Positions 35,724-44,131 of a stretch of DNA of 64,000 bases are shown one piece after another. How positions within the stretch are numbered: position 1 is the stretch's first letter; each line of letters opens with the position of its first letter. Below the pieces are notes generated by a model, which worked only from the letters and a program-made list of their open reading frames with translations, had not been told where the DNA came from and ran no database searches. Source of the stretch: Planctomycetaceae bacterium (GTDB lineage Bacteria; Planctomycetota; Planctomycetia; Planctomycetales; Planctomycetaceae); NCBI GenBank assembly GCA_041398825.1, contig JAWKTX010000021.1, forward strand, positions 16,629-80,628, given 5' to 3'. Position numbers and translations under genes: made by a program.

Positions 35724-37309
35724 TTGATATCCGTTTGAAAACTGTCGAGGCGGGCTTGGATCAACTGAAGAGTCTCCTGCTGACCGCCCTGAATAACAAG
35801 CGACTGTTCCAGTGGAGTCAGTACATCGCGGTGCTCTAACTGTGATTGAATGACTTGCTCATTTGCTTCAGATGCATCTTGTCCGAACGCCGCACGTTGT
35901 CGGACGCGCTCAATCAGTGTTTCGGGCCTGGCATCAAATTGCAGGATGATGAACGGCAGATTGCACTGAATGGCCCACTCTTGAAACATCCGGCGTTGAG
36001 AAGACTTCAGGAAAGTAGCATCGACAATCACCCCATAGCCCGAATCAACCACCGATTGCGCGAGCTCCAGCAGATGTCTGTAGACACGCTCCGATGACTG
36101 CGACGAATAAAGGCCCTTCCCAACTGATGACTGGCTGGTATCAAGAGCTGATAATCCGACCATACGTTTTCGTTCGACATCAGATCGAATTCTTACAAAG
36201 CCCAGTTGCTCAACAAGAGGCTGGCTGCCCCAGGTCTTGCCACTTCCTGATGGCCCGCATGTGATGATGATCGCAGGGTTCACTGGCTGGGTAAACGATC
36301 CCGCCAGTTTCAGGAACTGAGTCGATTCGCGACACAGCGATGTCACGACCTGGATCGAAACACCCGATTGCTGCGCACGTATCAAATCAACCTTGCATCG
36401 AACCACGGCTCGATATACGAGATAGAAGCGAAGCACCCCAAGCGCGTCGTAGTCTCCGGTGATCTGCAACCAACGATCAAGAAAACGCCATGCACAGGCA
36501 GCCTGGCCATGATCGTAAAGATCCATCATTGTGAAGGCGACTTCACAGGCGACATCGATCCAGCGAAATGCATCATTGAATTCGATACCATCAAACACCG
36601 TGACATGGCCGCTGGGATTAAGAAACATGTTGCCAAGATGCATATCTCCGTGACATTCTCGAATTCGCCCGTCCATGGCGCGCTTTTGAAATCGCGTTGC
36701 CAGTCTGCCTCCCTCCTTCATTGTCCACTGCTCGAGTGCAGCGACATCCGGTGTTCCCCCGCCCTGGCACAGCAGGTGCAGAGCCTTGAAGTTTTCCATG
36801 GGCGGACCAACGGCCGCGGCGACGGTCGCAAACGGAGAATCGGGCGGGGCGACATCAATCGACTCGTGAAAATGTCCGACCTGTTCTCCAAGATCGTCTA
36901 TGATCTCAGACGTGAGCTTCCCCTGCTCTGCCATGCGGATCAAAAGCCGATCATTGTCGAACTGCCGCATGCAGACGGCGTATTCAATGATGGTTGACGA
37001 CTCACATGGTGCGTTCAGATCCGACTCAACCCTTATCTGCCCGTCACCCAACCGACAAACCGGTACGACGCGCAGATAAAGGTCCGGGGCCAGTCTTCGA
37101 TTCAGACGCAGCTCTTCCTCGCAAAAGTGCCTGCGGGACTGCAAGGTTGTAAAGTCAGCAAAACCAACGTCGACCGGTTTTTTGATTTTGTAGACGAATT
37201 GTCCCGTCAGAATCACCCACGAAATGTGCGTTTCAATCAGCCGAATCTGATCGACATCATGCAGCCAGGCAGATTCCGTGAGCAGGTCCTGAACATTGAA
37301 CGGCATCAT
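35720..37309 (-). CDS. two-domain kinase: aminoglycoside phosphotransferase-like plus P-loop kinase
   Basis: 529 residues, start ATG 37309 (or 37306) behind GGGATG. Residues ~1-345 form an APH-type domain: VYKIKKPVDVGFADF, ECHGDMHLGNMFL (HGDxHxxN) and VFDGIEFND (FDxxEF). Residues ~350-529 form a P-loop domain: IITCGPSGSGKTWGS, VIVDATFLKS, ILQFDARPETLIERVRQR. This matches a widespread pair (COG2187 with COG0645). Role unknown; the P-loop domain resembles gluconate/shikimate-type kinases. The stop overlaps the sulfatase start (ATGA). Cytosolic. Confidence 0.85.
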   Translation of the reverse strand: MMPFNVQDLLTESAWLHDVDQIRLIETHISWVILTGQFVYKIKKPVDVGFADFTTLQSRRHFCEEELRLNRRLAPDLYLRVVPVCRLGDGQIRVESDLNAPCESSTIIEYAVCMRQFDNDRLLIRMAEQGKLTSEIIDDLGEQVGHFHESIDVAPPDSPFATVAAAVGPPMENFKALHLLCQGGGTPDVAALEQWTMKEGGRLATRFQKRAMDGRIRECHGDMHLGNMFLNPSGHVTVFDGIEFNDAFRWIDVACEVAFTMMDLYDHGQAACAWRFLDRWLQITGDYDALGVLRFYLVYRAVVRCKVDLIRAQQSGVSIQVVTSLCRESTQFLKLAGSFTQPVNPAIIITCGPSGSGKTWGSQPLVEQLGFVRIRSDVERKRMVGLSALDTSQSSVGKGLYSSQSSERVYRHLLELAQSVVDSGYGVIVDATFLKSSQRRMFQEWAIQCNLPFIILQFDARPETLIERVRQRAAFGQDASEANEQVIQSQLEHRDVLTPLEQSLVIQGGQQETLQLIQARLDSFQTDIK

Positions 37310-37327
37310 TCACATCCCGATCGCAAG

Positions 37328-38020
37328 TCATGTGCTCGGTATATCCCTGACAGAATCCGGGGAAGCGTCTGGTTCGGGTACCACATCAGGAGTCCCGCCT
37401 ATAGTGGACGCCTCAACCGCTGCAGGCACACCCTGATCTATGATGGTGGTTGCAGATCCGGTCAACTTCTTCTTCCGTGGCTTTCGTTTCACTGTCCCCC
37501 ACGCAAACACACCACCCGCCACCGCTCCCAGCAAATGCCCTTCCCATGAAATATTCGAATCTGTTCTGGGAAGCACACCCCAGATCAAAGTCCCGCCGTA
37601 CAGCACACCAACAAGAATAGAGATTGCCATCGGAACGATCTTGCGTTCCAGCAAACCCGCGGTGATCAGGAATGCCATCAGGGCGTAAATCAGACCGCTT
37701 GCTCCCACATGTGCGTGGCTGCGTCCGACCAGCCAGAGCATTGCGCCAGACAGGATGACAAGGCAGATAATAACGCGAACAGGATGCGGACGAGAGCTGA
37801 ACAGCAGCATCAGCAACACGACAAGCGGGACAGTGTTACTCAGCAGATGTTTCACGCTGCCGTGCAGAAAAGGCATGGTCAAGATGCCCCACAGTCCGCG
37901 TGTTGTGCGAGGAATCAGTCCCAGCTCACTGTTCAAATCCCAGGGCAAAATAAAGTCAATGCCAAAGATGACCCAGAGAATCCCGATGAATATCAGGATG
38001 CCGTTCAATTCTTTTCTCAT
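37328..38020 (-). CDS. rhomboid family intramembrane serine protease
   Basis: 230 residues with about six membrane helices. The rhomboid hallmarks are intact: HLLSNTVPLVVLL (H/N motif in helix 2), HVGASGLIYALMAF (GxSG nucleophile Ser) and SWEGHLLGAVAGG (catalytic His). The C-terminal ~55 residues (KRKPRKKKLTG ... PDVVPEPDASPD) are cytosolic and low complexity. Start overlaps the stop of the upstream ligase gene by 4 bp. Substrates unknown. It follows the ligase on the same strand and precedes the kinase by 19 bp, suggesting one transcript. Confidence 0.92.
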   Translation of the reverse strand: MRKELNGILIFIGILWVIFGIDFILPWDLNSELGLIPRTTRGLWGILTMPFLHGSVKHLLSNTVPLVVLLMLLFSSRPHPVRVIICLVILSGAMLWLVGRSHAHVGASGLIYALMAFLITAGLLERKIVPMAISILVGVLYGGTLIWGVLPRTDSNISWEGHLLGAVAGGVFAWGTVKRKPRKKKLTGSATTIIDQGVPAAVEASTIGGTPDVVPEPDASPDSVRDIPST

Positions 38021-39363
38021 GACGACGGATCCTCTGTCTCCTGTCGGTAAAGTCGCCGACTCTTCATTTCAAACCGTGGCAGTTGCCCCGGGGCGACGGC
38101 GACCACTTCGCAGCCGAACCCCAGTCTCTGCCGCAATGCTGATGTCACCTGACTGGTAAGATCATCGACAGACATCGCAGCATCTTCGACGGGTTCGATG
38201 GAAATGCTCAGTTCATTCATCGATCGAACGGTCCTGACATCAATTCGAAATTCCGCCACCTGTGGAATCTCACGTATGACAGCCTCGATACTCGAAGGAA
38301 ACACGTTGTTTCCCCGAACGATGACCATATCGTCTGAACGTCCGAGGATTCCGCCCTCAAGCCATGTCAGCTGACGTCCTGTTGGATCTGCATCCGGAGA
38401 CGCTTTGACAAGATCACGGGTCCTGTATCGAATCAACGGACTGCCAATTCGTCCCAGGTTCGTGATCACAAGTTCGCCAACCTGCCCCTTCTGAACGGGC
38501 TGCAGAGTTTCCGGATCAAGAATTTCTGCAATACATTCCGTCTCCAGCAAATAGAGACCACCGGGGCGATCTTCGCTTTCGATGCCAAGCGAAGCGATTT
38601 CCGTCATTCCCCAATGATCGATCACGCGAGCATCCCAGGCTTTCTCAATTCGCTCCCGCGTGGCCGGAATCGTGCCGCCAGGTTCGCCTGCGACAATGAG
38701 CATGCGAACTGATGTTTCCTGCAGATCGATGCCAAGCCTTTCGGCCTCTTCAGCCATTCTTAATGCGTAGGTAGGTGTACAGCAGACAACAGTGGCTTCG
38801 TTTTCAATTAAGGCGTGCAACCTTACCGAAGTCGTCATTCCGCCGCCGGCAATACAAAAGTTATTCAAACGACATGCGCCTTCAAACGCAGCCCAGAATC
38901 CAATGAACGGCCCGAACGAAAACGGGAAAAATAATCGATCGTAAGGTTGAAGTCCGGCCAGCAGGTAGATCTGCCGCCAGCATTCCATGATCCAGTCCCA
39001 ACTGTCTTTGGTATCCAGCCACCGCATCGGTCGACCAGTCGTGCCGGAGGTTTGATGCAGCCGTGTGTAGCGAGTCGACGGATAGCTTAGATTTGAACCG
39101 TACGGCGGCAGCCTTGTCTGGTTGTCCACCAGTTCCTGCTTGACCACCAATGGAAGCGCACTCAAATCGGCAAGTCCCCGAATCGATGCGACATCGACGC
39201 CCGCTTCCTCGTACTTGATCGTCCAGAAACGATTGCGGGGAATGACTGCCTGAAGCATCTCCACCAATCGGCGAGACTGAATGGCTTCCAATTGTGATCG
39301 ATCGTTCCAGACGTCCTGAATGGTCAAACTCACGGAAAGGCGGCTCCATGTCATCAAGGTCAT
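38017..39363 (-). CDS. phenylacetate-CoA ligase-like AMP-forming enzyme
   Basis: 448 residues, the PaaK-like length. The adenylate-forming motif YTRLHQTSGTTGRPMRW (~105), the segment DHWGMTEIASLG, and IRYRTRDLVK are intact, with a C-terminal AMP-binding lid containing GRSDDMVIVRGNNVFPSSIEAVI. Residues of the A10 motif (Lys) lie near FEMKSRRLYR. Activates an aryl or alkyl carboxylate as CoA thioester by family; the substrate is not predictable. ATG 39363 or 39354 start; overlaps rhomboid gene. No phenylacetate genes are adjacent. Confidence 0.85.
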   Translation of the reverse strand: MTLMTWSRLSVSLTIQDVWNDRSQLEAIQSRRLVEMLQAVIPRNRFWTIKYEEAGVDVASIRGLADLSALPLVVKQELVDNQTRLPPYGSNLSYPSTRYTRLHQTSGTTGRPMRWLDTKDSWDWIMECWRQIYLLAGLQPYDRLFFPFSFGPFIGFWAAFEGACRLNNFCIAGGGMTTSVRLHALIENEATVVCCTPTYALRMAEEAERLGIDLQETSVRMLIVAGEPGGTIPATRERIEKAWDARVIDHWGMTEIASLGIESEDRPGGLYLLETECIAEILDPETLQPVQKGQVGELVITNLGRIGSPLIRYRTRDLVKASPDADPTGRQLTWLEGGILGRSDDMVIVRGNNVFPSSIEAVIREIPQVAEFRIDVRTVRSMNELSISIEPVEDAAMSVDDLTSQVTSALRQRLGFGCEVVAVAPGQLPRFEMKSRRLYRQETEDPSS

Positions 39364-39640
39364 ACCGGGAAATCACCCGTTCGGGGAAGGGACTGCACGC
39401 GCAGCCGGGCGTAACTTTAGATGTGTTTGGATGGAAAAACGAATCAAATGCCAGTCTGCGCGCTTGTCGTTCGTACAATCGGAATTTTCGATGAAGGCCA
39501 CGACCGCCCAGGCCCGATAATCAGTGCTACGGGAAAAGGAGGATTGCTCGTGGTCGATTCCAATGCCAGGGAGGGCAATGGATTCTGCAAAGCCACCAGC
39601 AATGTGAGTTCACAACAGCGTCAAGCTGAAGGATTAGCGG

Positions 39641-39865
39641 ATGCGACCCAAATTGCGATTATTCGTTGGGGCGGACGAAGAAAATACGGCCACAATTGCC
39701 GAACCTGAAGTCACAATTCGCCTGGAAGAACTCACCAGAATCCTTGCCGATGCAATTATCTGGGACCGCACATGGATCCACGACTTCGCCGACGACGAAG
39801 TCCGAATTTCCGCCGACCTCTATGATGTGATTTCGCTGTACTCTCACCTGCGTCCCAGCGCCTGA
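39641..39865 (+). CDS. small hypothetical protein upstream of glycerate kinase
   Basis: 74 residues from ATG 39641, with GAAGGA 5-10 nt upstream. Composition is protein-like (TIAEPEVTIRLEELTRILADAIIWDRTWIHDFADDEVRISADLYDVISLY), acidic with a regular helix-like pattern. Ends 14 bp before the GTG of glycerate kinase, so co-translation is likely. No family recognised; the possibility of a chance frame is moderate to low. Confidence 0.6.
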   Translation: MRPKLRLFVGADEENTATIAEPEVTIRLEELTRILADAIIWDRTWIHDFADDEVRISADLYDVISLYSHLRPSA

Positions 39866-39879
39866 CCAGAATCAGAATC

Positions 39880-41280
39880 GTGGACGCACGGCACCTCCGA
39901 CGTGACGCTTTGGAAATCTGGGCAGCCGGCGTCGCAGCTGTGGATTCGGCCGAACTCGTTCGTAATACCATTCGTCTGAATCCGCAGATTCTCTCGATCG
40001 GTGAGACTGAACTTCCCCTGTCGCAAATTGGTCGCATCGAAATTGTCGGCGCGGGAAAAGCCGGTACCGGGATGGCTCTGGGAGCACAGGATGCTCTCAC
40101 ATCCATTCCACCGAACATCCAGGTTTCCGGTTGGGTGAACGTACCGGAAGACTGTCTGCCCAGGAAGGAACAGACAACCGGACTCATTCATTCAAGTCGC
40201 GTGCATCTGCATCCGGCCAGGCCCGCAGGTATCAATGAACCAACGAGGCAGGCAGTCAATGGCACCACAGAAATACTGCGACGCGTTTCGGCGCTGAACC
40301 ACAACGATGTCTGCATCGTCCTGATTTCCGGCGGCGGCAGTGCACTGTTGTGTCAACCCGTCCCGGAAATCTCGCTGGCGGAAAAACTGCAGGTCACACG
40401 GCTCCTCGCCTCAGGCGGAGCCAACATCAATGAACTGAACTGCGTTCGCACCCATCTCTCCATGGTTAAAGGTGGAGGCCTCCGCAAAGCCTGTCGAGCC
40501 GGCCATCTGTTTACTCTGATTATTTCGGACGTCATCGGCGATCCGGTTTCCGTGATCGCGTCAGGCCCAACCGTTGAAACTCGAAGCAGCGCAGCCGATG
40601 CCATCACTGTGCTGAAACAACGCGGGCTGTGGGACTCCCCCGCGACTCCTGCATCGATTCTCGCATATCTCAGGAAGAGGGCGGACATGCCCCCGGAGAT
40701 TAACACACCCGCCGGAGGCACCAGGTCCTTCAATCTGGTGATTGGAAATAACCGATCGGCCATTGAAGCGTCTTCAAAGGCCGCTCTGGCACTTGGCTAT
40801 CAGATGGTTGAACCGGAATTTGACCAGCAGGGCGATGCCGCATCAGAAGGATATCGCCTCCAAATGGCCTTGCAGGGGATTCGGGACGCTGCGCCCAACC
40901 GTAAATTCTGCCTCCTGAGTGGTGGTGAACCCACAGTTCAGCTGAAAGCACTGCCCGCAGGTGCGCCCCGCAAGGGCGGACGTAACCAGGAGCTGGTACT
41001 GGCTGCCATCAACGCAAGTCGAGATCCTGACAATTGGAAGAACATCGCCCTGCTTTCCGGCGGGACCGACGGCGAAGATGGGCCAACAGATGCGGCTGGC
41101 GCAGTCGCCGATGCAGAACTTGTTCGAAGAATGCAGTCATCTCAGCTGGATCCTGCAGACTTTCTGCTGGTCAACAATTCTTACCCATTCTTCGAACAGC
41201 TGGATGGTTTAGTCAAGTCCGGCCCCACCCACACAAATGTCATGGACCTTCGCGTCGGGCTCACAGGCAGGCAGGATTAG
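39880..41280 (+). CDS. glycerate kinase, GckA/MOFRL type
   Basis: 466 residues from a GTG start. N-terminal LRRDALEIWAAGVAAVDS and GRIEIVGAGKAGTGMA fit the DUF4147 domain; VCIVLISGGGSALL and the C-terminal MOFRL motif NWKNIALLSGGTDGEDGPTDAAGAVAD fit the class II glycerate kinase family that phosphorylates D-glycerate to 2-phosphoglycerate. Cytosolic. The usual length is ~430-460. Preceded by a small hypothetical gene, followed by a 408-bp gap. Confidence 0.93.
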   Translation: MDARHLRRDALEIWAAGVAAVDSAELVRNTIRLNPQILSIGETELPLSQIGRIEIVGAGKAGTGMALGAQDALTSIPPNIQVSGWVNVPEDCLPRKEQTTGLIHSSRVHLHPARPAGINEPTRQAVNGTTEILRRVSALNHNDVCIVLISGGGSALLCQPVPEISLAEKLQVTRLLASGGANINELNCVRTHLSMVKGGGLRKACRAGHLFTLIISDVIGDPVSVIASGPTVETRSSAADAITVLKQRGLWDSPATPASILAYLRKRADMPPEINTPAGGTRSFNLVIGNNRSAIEASSKAALALGYQMVEPEFDQQGDAASEGYRLQMALQGIRDAAPNRKFCLLSGGEPTVQLKALPAGAPRKGGRNQELVLAAINASRDPDNWKNIALLSGGTDGEDGPTDAAGAVADAELVRRMQSSQLDPADFLLVNNSYPFFEQLDGLVKSGPTHTNVMDLRVGLTGRQD

Positions 41281-41688
41281 CGAATCACGCGGACAGAACC
41301 TCAAATGGCAATGAGTGAATCTTCGTTCGGACTGACGATGGACAGTTGAATTCAGACTGAAATCCACTGCGTGAGATTTGCGAACCGGTCGTCCCGAACC
41401 AGTGGCCGCATTCCGGTAACCACCAGCACTCTTCCGCGATCGTTTCCGTGGTGCATCACAATTCGTTCTGTGAAAGCCCCCGGCAGAATGACTATTGCTT
41501 TCATACAAGCAAGCCCCTGATTTCACGCTCCTGATTTCACGTGAAACCAAGTTGTGTGCGGCCCCCGCACACGATGCGAGCCATTCTTCCCACAGTGCAG
41601 GATCAATATAGCTCCAACCTTCCAGACCTGTTATTCAGCGTAAGAAGGAACACTTGCATTCCACAAAATTCAGAAGAAAGGATTCACC
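41281..41688. other. 408-bp intergenic region
   Basis: Lies between glycerate kinase and the first cytochrome gene, both plus strand. It should hold the cytochrome promoter; no gene-like frame, RNA or clear terminator is seen. Confidence 0.5.
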
Positions 41689-42150
41689 ATGGTTTCTTAC
41701 AGATTGACCGTTGCTTTGCTGGCCGGACTGGCCGCACTGACCAGTGGAACCCTCCTGACGAACTCCGACAGTGACGCGCAGGACCGTGTGACCCCTATCC
41801 CTAATTCCATTCCACAACGAAGAAGTCAGGAAGGTGTCGAATCTCTGATGCATGCAAAGCTGAGCCATTCGCATCAGATACTGGATGGGCTCGTCAACCA
41901 CGACTTTGACAGCGTCGAGCTGGCCGCAGGTGATCTCAAAAAAATGAGCCTCGATCCACCCGATGGCTGGAAAAGAAATGATGCGGACGGCGAAGTCTAC
42001 GAACACTTCCGCATGGAATTCATGCGACAGGCCGCGCAGCTGGAACGAGCAGCCCGTGAAAAGAACCTGTCCGGCGCGGCATGGTACCAACAGAATCTCA
42101 CTGCGACATGCATCGAATGTCACAATTACATTCGCGATTACGATCGATAG
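41689..42150 (+). CDS. cytochrome c'-like monohaem protein A
   Basis: 153 residues, AGAAAGG before ATG 41689. Signal peptide (MVSYRLTVALLAGLAALTSG...), then a helical mature region (VESLMHAKLSHSHQILDGLVNHDFDSVELAAGDLKKMS) and a single haem-binding CIECH at the C-terminus. A C-terminal CxxCH after four helices is the class II (cytochrome c') layout. Related to the two minus-strand genes that follow (same MxxKL ... LxxLV ... LxxMS ... CxxCH pattern). Periplasmic; electron transfer or gas binding are possible, not shown. Confidence 0.8.
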   Translation: MVSYRLTVALLAGLAALTSGTLLTNSDSDAQDRVTPIPNSIPQRRSQEGVESLMHAKLSHSHQILDGLVNHDFDSVELAAGDLKKMSLDPPDGWKRNDADGEVYEHFRMEFMRQAAQLERAAREKNLSGAAWYQQNLTATCIECHNYIRDYDR

Positions 42151-42253
42151 GCTCAGAACACGGCGCGATCAACCAAACGCAGGCTGCGCCGGATGCCAAC
42201 TCCGGGGTGACGACCTGCTCTGGAATGAAATGGCGGCGAGAGAATATCAGGCA

Positions 42254-42748
42254 TCAATGCTCCGCTGAAGCCAGCAGATGTTTCTCTGTCAGACATTCAG
42301 GCACCATCATGGCCACGCGGGGAGCTCTGACGTGCTGGTGGCAGTTCGCGCAGCTTTGAACCACTTTTGAATAACCCATTGCAACTCCCATGGCATCCTG
42401 CGATTCCGCCATCCGGCTCAGGAACTCTGCCGACGCTACGAAGTCGGCGGTGTCCTGGATGTAGGTTGGACTTGCTAACTGCTTCCATGCTGCGTGTCTG
42501 CTGAGATCCATCATTTCAACAGCCTGCTCGCGCACAACGTCAAACTCGCCTGTCATCACGGCATCCAGTGCCCGCTGCGCTGACTTCAGCTTTCTTGCCA
42601 TAAATTCTTCGACATCGGCAGGCTGAGGCTTCGCACCGATCGCGTCATCCCGCTGCTGTGCCGCCATCGGAACGGGCGGCAAACAGAACCAAACGGCGGG
42701 AATTATCAGGAGGGTTGCTCCAAACCAGTGCTTCTTCGTTGAATTCAT
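42254..42748 (-). CDS. cytochrome c'-like monohaem protein B
   Basis: 164 residues from ATG 42748 (GAAGGAG upstream; the longer frame to 42913 has no signal peptide). Signal peptide (HWFGATLLIIPAVWFCLPPVPMAAQ), then VEEFMARKLKSAQRALDAVMTGEFDVVREQAVEMMDLS and the haem site CANCHQHVR near the C-terminus, with a ~20-residue tail (APRVAMMVPECLTEKHLL) that its paralogues lack or have shorter. Paralogue of the neighbouring genes; convergent with A. Function unknown. Confidence 0.8.
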   Translation of the reverse strand: MNSTKKHWFGATLLIIPAVWFCLPPVPMAAQQRDDAIGAKPQPADVEEFMARKLKSAQRALDAVMTGEFDVVREQAVEMMDLSRHAAWKQLASPTYIQDTADFVASAEFLSRMAESQDAMGVAMGYSKVVQSCANCHQHVRAPRVAMMVPECLTEKHLLASAEH

Positions 42749-42955
42749 GTTCAGTCCAGCTCCTTCAAGTTTGTTTGAACCCAAATGCCGATCCGGTAAT
42801 CGCAATGTCAGGCTGATTGCAGATTCATGGCGGCCTTCGATCCTGCAACTAAACGCACGGCTTCCTACAGGACCAGAAAGATTGCCCAACCCCGCGTCGT
42901 TACACGGTACCAACCCATCAGGACAACAAATCCGCCTGTGCCGTCGAATGAAGTC

Positions 42956-43480
42956 TCAGTTCCGGAGATCGCCGGGCAAGTCTGCGATCACCGTGTTTCG
43001 AACCCATTCGTGACACTTCAGGCACGTCATCGTTGCATTGATCCATGCCAACGATGTGCCATCAATCGACTGCCTGGACGCTTTCTCCTTCATGTCTTTT
43101 ACGGAGTCAACAAACTCAGTGCTGAATCGTCGGTAAAGCATGTCATTCGAAATGCGCCATTTTTCTTCATGGCTCATCTTCAGCAGGACGTCACAACCTT
43201 CTTCGACCAGCTTCAGATCGTCTGTGACTAAACCCTCGAGAATCAGATTGGAGGCGTTGAGTTTTTGCCGCATGAACTTCGAAAGCACCGGTTCCTTTTC
43301 CTGATCGTTCCTGATGCGAGCTGCCGGTAATTTCTCATCAGGCGCGGGCCGACCAGCATCACTGACAGGTTTTTCCTGACCGACAGTCCCGGATAATGTT
43401 GCAAGGACCACAAGACAAATGGTGACCCCACTTACTGCCACAACACGAATACCGCCCATAAGCTTTTCCCTGGTCGCCAT
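42956..43480 (-). CDS. cytochrome c'-like monohaem protein C
   Basis: 174 residues. Signal segment (IRVVAVSGVTICLVVLATLSGTVGQ), then LSKFMRQKLNASNLILEGLVTDDLKLVEEGCDVLLKMSHEEKWRI and haem site CLKCHEWVRN near the C-terminus. Aligns along its length with A and B. B and C lie in the same direction 207 bp apart; the three are probably local duplicates. Periplasmic class II-like cytochrome; partner and role unknown. Confidence 0.8.
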   Translation of the reverse strand: MATREKLMGGIRVVAVSGVTICLVVLATLSGTVGQEKPVSDAGRPAPDEKLPAARIRNDQEKEPVLSKFMRQKLNASNLILEGLVTDDLKLVEEGCDVLLKMSHEEKWRISNDMLYRRFSTEFVDSVKDMKEKASRQSIDGTSLAWINATMTCLKCHEWVRNTVIADLPGDLRN

Positions 43481-44131
43481 CTTTCATCCCTTTCGAATTC
43501 ACACCGACAAAGCTGACACGTCTCTTCAGGACGGCACACCGCCTCTGTCAAACGTTCTGACGTGCCACACGTTTTGAAACCGAGGCCGTCAGAAGACTCT
43601 ATCCACGGAGCCGTGCAACTCGCTTGCCACGGACGACTAATCGAAACAAAGTCGCTGTATGCTGATTTTTTGACTGCCAACAGTCTGCCAACCCACTGCC
43701 CCTGTGCGGATATGCTCAGCAACTGATGTGCACAACGGTCAGATGAGACGGATGGTCACGCGACAGGCGAATACAATTCGTCGATATGCGAAAGCAATCG
43801 GGAGACTGAAAACGTATGGAATGGCAGAGTGAAACAGTCCATCTTACGTGGAAAAAACAGGACCTGACAAAGCGATGACACACACTGTTCACCTGGCCGA
43901 ACAGGATGAACCATGGGATGAATGACGTCATTCCGGCGGTGCGAAAGCCGATCTGCTCCGACGCCAGTCGCAAAAAAATCTTTCCACGCGTGGTCGTGGT
44001 AACACCCTACCCGCTCATGAATCCGCGAAAGCCTGTACTCAGACTATTGACGGTCGTTACTATGGCATCCTGGTGCTGTCACCAGCGGCCCCTTTCGTCG
44101 GGAATTCCCCCCTGCCTCCGGAAGACTGATA
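43481..44131. other. 651-bp divergent intergenic region
   Basis: Lies between cytochrome C (minus) and the DUF1501 gene (plus). A perfect 14-bp palindrome GAATGACGTCATTC is at 43920-43933. Otherwise no gene or RNA is recognised; short frames lack signals. Confidence 0.5.
43920..43933. promoter_or_regulatory. 14-bp perfect palindrome, possible operator
   Basis: GAATGACGTCATTC reads the same on both strands and lies ~200 bp upstream of the DUF1501 start. Its regulator is unknown; a chance palindrome is possible. Confidence 0.3.

Noticed and set aside
36368..36997. 209-codon plus-strand frame
   Set aside because: Antisense to the two-domain kinase, which has intact HGDxHxxN and P-loop motifs.
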